Positions 6,826 through 8,231 of a DNA stretch of 8,231 bases are shown piece after piece. The DNA is taken from contig CAAFWX010000385.1 in the NCBI GenBank assembly GCA_900766795.1, positions 1 to 8,231 of the forward strand, in the 5' to 3' direction. The notes under the pieces were generated by a model. It was given only the letters and a program-made list of their open reading frames with translations, was not told the DNA's origin and did not search any database. Source of the stretch: Oscillospiraceae bacterium. Its GTDB lineage: Bacteria > Bacillota_A > Clostridia > Oscillospirales > Ruminococcaceae. The position numbers and the translations under genes are program-made. How positions within the stretch are numbered: position 1 is the first letter of the stretch; each line of letters starts with the position of its first letter.

Positions 6826-7590
6826 GTGGAAGAAAAGAGCATTGGCAGCACAACCGTTGACGGCGTGCGCGCAATTGAAATCAGATATCGCCAGATACTG
6901 CGCACCGACACCCGAGAAACCGCTTTTTATCAAAGCAGAATCAGGCTGAACGGTCCTGACATGGGGGTATTGCTTCCCGAGCGTTTCCTGCCTGTTCTGG
7001 AGAGAAGCGAAAAGTGCGTGCCTGTGTTTTTGCTTTCGCTGCTTCAGCTTATCAAGGCTGCGGAGAAATTCTCCGAACGCGAGCTTTATTTCGATTGGAT
7101 TTCCATTGTGATGCCGCTCAGAATCCTGTTCACGAAAGACTGCGTGAACATCATCACTGATTTCATGAAGAAGATTAACGCGTCACCCGAGCAGATTTGC
7201 TTTGAAATTCCCGCGGGGATTCTTGACGAGGTTAAGGGACACGAGCAGATGGCGCAGCTGCGCCGGGCAGGCTTTCACACCATGCTTGCGGGGGTGAACG
7301 CAGAGCGCTTCCCGATGCAGAAACTGTCCGAGTTACAGCCCGAGTATGTGCTCATGGACCGCAGCATAACGAAAATGCTTGGCGAAAACGAACGCGCGGA
7401 AAACTGCGTTAAGTCCCTGATATCCTTTGTCAACAGCATTGGCGCCGAGCCGATTGCCACAGGCGTGATGACAAACGACGAAGCGGACATGCTGTACGAC
7501 CTCGAGTGCTCATATTTCACCGCGGACGAAAACTCCGGGGAAAATTCCGGGCGCTTTGTGCTGGAAAGATACGTCCGAAAAAAGGACTAA
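6826..7590 (+). CDS. Degenerate EAL-domain protein, predicted catalytically inactive
   Basis: A 254-residue protein starting at GTG 6826, with GGAGG (6813-6817) eight bases upstream; the frame extends further upstream but only across the promoter. A single domain fills the protein and follows the EAL phosphodiesterase plan. RQILR (22-26) stands where EALLR is expected. LLPERFLPVLERS (49-61) matches the PxxFIPLAE segment, ICFEIPAG (124-131) the FELTE strand, YVLMDRSIT (174-182) the KIDRSFI strand, and IATGVMTNDEADML (210-223) the AEGVET segment. Active EAL enzymes use Glu of EAL, Asn of the second strand, Glu of TE, the Asp pair of DDFG, the Lys of KID and Glu of EGVE. Here these positions appear as Arg, Val/Met, Pro/Ala, Ala-Gly, Met and Thr. 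It should therefore not hydrolyse cyclic di-GMP. It could bind a nucleotide or a protein partner, as other inactive EAL proteins do. No membrane or DNA-binding segment is visible. The next gene starts 30 bases downstream. Confidence 0.82.
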   Translation: MEEKSIGSTTVDGVRAIEIRYRQILRTDTRETAFYQSRIRLNGPDMGVLLPERFLPVLERSEKCVPVFLLSLLQLIKAAEKFSERELYFDWISIVMPLRILFTKDCVNIITDFMKKINASPEQICFEIPAGILDEVKGHEQMAQLRRAGFHTMLAGVNAERFPMQKLSELQPEYVLMDRSITKMLGENERAENCVKSLISFVNSIGAEPIATGVMTNDEADMLYDLECSYFTADENSGENSGRFVLERYVRKKD

Positions 7591-7620
7591 AGCGATAATT
7601 CATTGATTGGAGAGTTTGCT

Positions 7621-8231
7621 TTGACAGAATTAGAAACAAAGAACGACGAAAGCGCCGCTGACGCAAAAGCCGAGCCCGTAAGAGATGACCGAAGCAAAGC
7701 GGTTGACATAATCACTCTGCGGCGCACTGCCGGAGAGGTTAAGCGGCACAAGGTGATTGTGCGGATTATCAGCATACTGGTTATCGTGCTTATCGCGCTG
7801 GTAGCGATGACCTACGCGGTTTCGTACTTCTACGACCGCTTCGGCAGCTTCACTGTCATGGTGAACAAGTACGACATGGTAAATCAGGGGCTGACCCTTT
7901 CCGAAACGCCCGAATTTGACCGCACGATTTCCGTACTCAACGCGGATATCATCTACGACATGACCAACATAAGCGGGAATGACCTGCCCGCGAACGTGGA
8001 CAAAATCAACGGCACGCATAACGGTGAGAACTTCATCGCCTATACGTTCTATCTGATAAACTCGGGAAACGACACCGTGGCGTACAAGGGCGAAATGACT
8101 ATGAGCAACATCACGCTTGGTGTTGACGAGGCGGTGAGAGTTGCGGTCTATAAAAACGGCGAAAAGACCGTCTACGGAAAGACGAAATCCAACGGCGGCG
8201 GCAAGGAAAGCGACTGCGACAAGGAGTTTGA
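7621..8231 (+). CDS. Membrane-anchored TasA-like surface protein (C-terminus beyond window)
   Basis: An open frame of 203 codons cut by the right edge. The start is TTG at 7621, supported by GGAG (7609-7612) eight bases upstream; no ATG or GTG precedes the membrane segment with a comparable site. Residues 1-48 are charged and cytoplasmic (acidic to about 29, then Arg/Lys-rich), 49-71 form one membrane helix, and the rest is outside (type II topology, no cleavage site obvious). The outer part has a beta-type pattern: FIAYTFYLINSGND (138-151), then VDEAVRVAVYKNGEKTVYGK (168-187). The first resembles the strand-plus-NxGD element of TasA/camelysin-like proteins, and AVRVA also occurs in the protein at 5677-6645. 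It lies in one operon with the EAL-like gene and probably acts with it. A specific function cannot be assigned. Confidence 0.82.
   Translation, partial: MTELETKNDESAADAKAEPVRDDRSKAVDIITLRRTAGEVKRHKVIVRIISILVIVLIALVAMTYAVSYFYDRFGSFTVMVNKYDMVNQGLTLSETPEFDRTISVLNADIIYDMTNISGNDLPANVDKINGTHNGENFIAYTFYLINSGNDTVAYKGEMTMSNITLGVDEAVRVAVYKNGEKTVYGKTKSNGGGKESDCDKEF

Overview
The window looks like chromosomal DNA of a low- to mid-GC Gram-positive bacterium, most likely a gut-type Clostridia member (Ruminococcus/Oscillospiraceae-like). The reasons are strong GGAGG-type ribosome binding sites, sigma-A-type promoters with 17-base spacers, use of GTG and TTG starts, a secreted protein with the TYAWFT signal-region motif common in Clostridia, and a signal-peptide GLUG-repeat protein. 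The lineage is an inference from protein style, not from a database match. No phage, insertion sequence, CRISPR or RNA gene was seen.

Left half, minus strand (1-5467): a two-gene operon read leftwards from a clear promoter at 5439-5467. The first gene (2844-5396) encodes an 850-residue MMPL/RND-superfamily transporter with a proton-relay Asp-Tyr pair in each half and an unusual C-terminal tail that looks like a short beta-solenoid. Its stop codon overlaps the next start codon (ATGA at 2844-2847). The second gene runs off the left edge, so only its first 949 codons are visible. It encodes a secreted protein with a GLUG-repeat beta-solenoid interrupted, inside one repeat, by about 580 residues of Ala/Ser/Asp-rich helical sequence. 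The overlap suggests the transporter and the secreted protein are made together and may form one envelope machine.

Middle (5397-5676): a divergent intergenic region with back-to-back promoters. The rightward promoter has an uninterrupted run of 14 A between -35 and -10, an arrangement that changes expression by slippage in other bacteria.

Right half, plus strand (5677-8231): first, a 322-residue secreted protein of the TasA/camelysin-like (SipW-dependent-type) class, followed by an intrinsic terminator. Then, from its own promoter, an operon of a 254-residue EAL-fold protein that has lost the catalytic signature residues, and a membrane-anchored protein (cut by the right edge). The extracellular part of the latter shares a motif with the TasA-like protein. 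Together the right half suggests surface-fibre or matrix proteins with a non-catalytic EAL-type regulator or receptor. Most positive-strand open frames within 1-5430 are antisense shadows of the two minus-strand genes.
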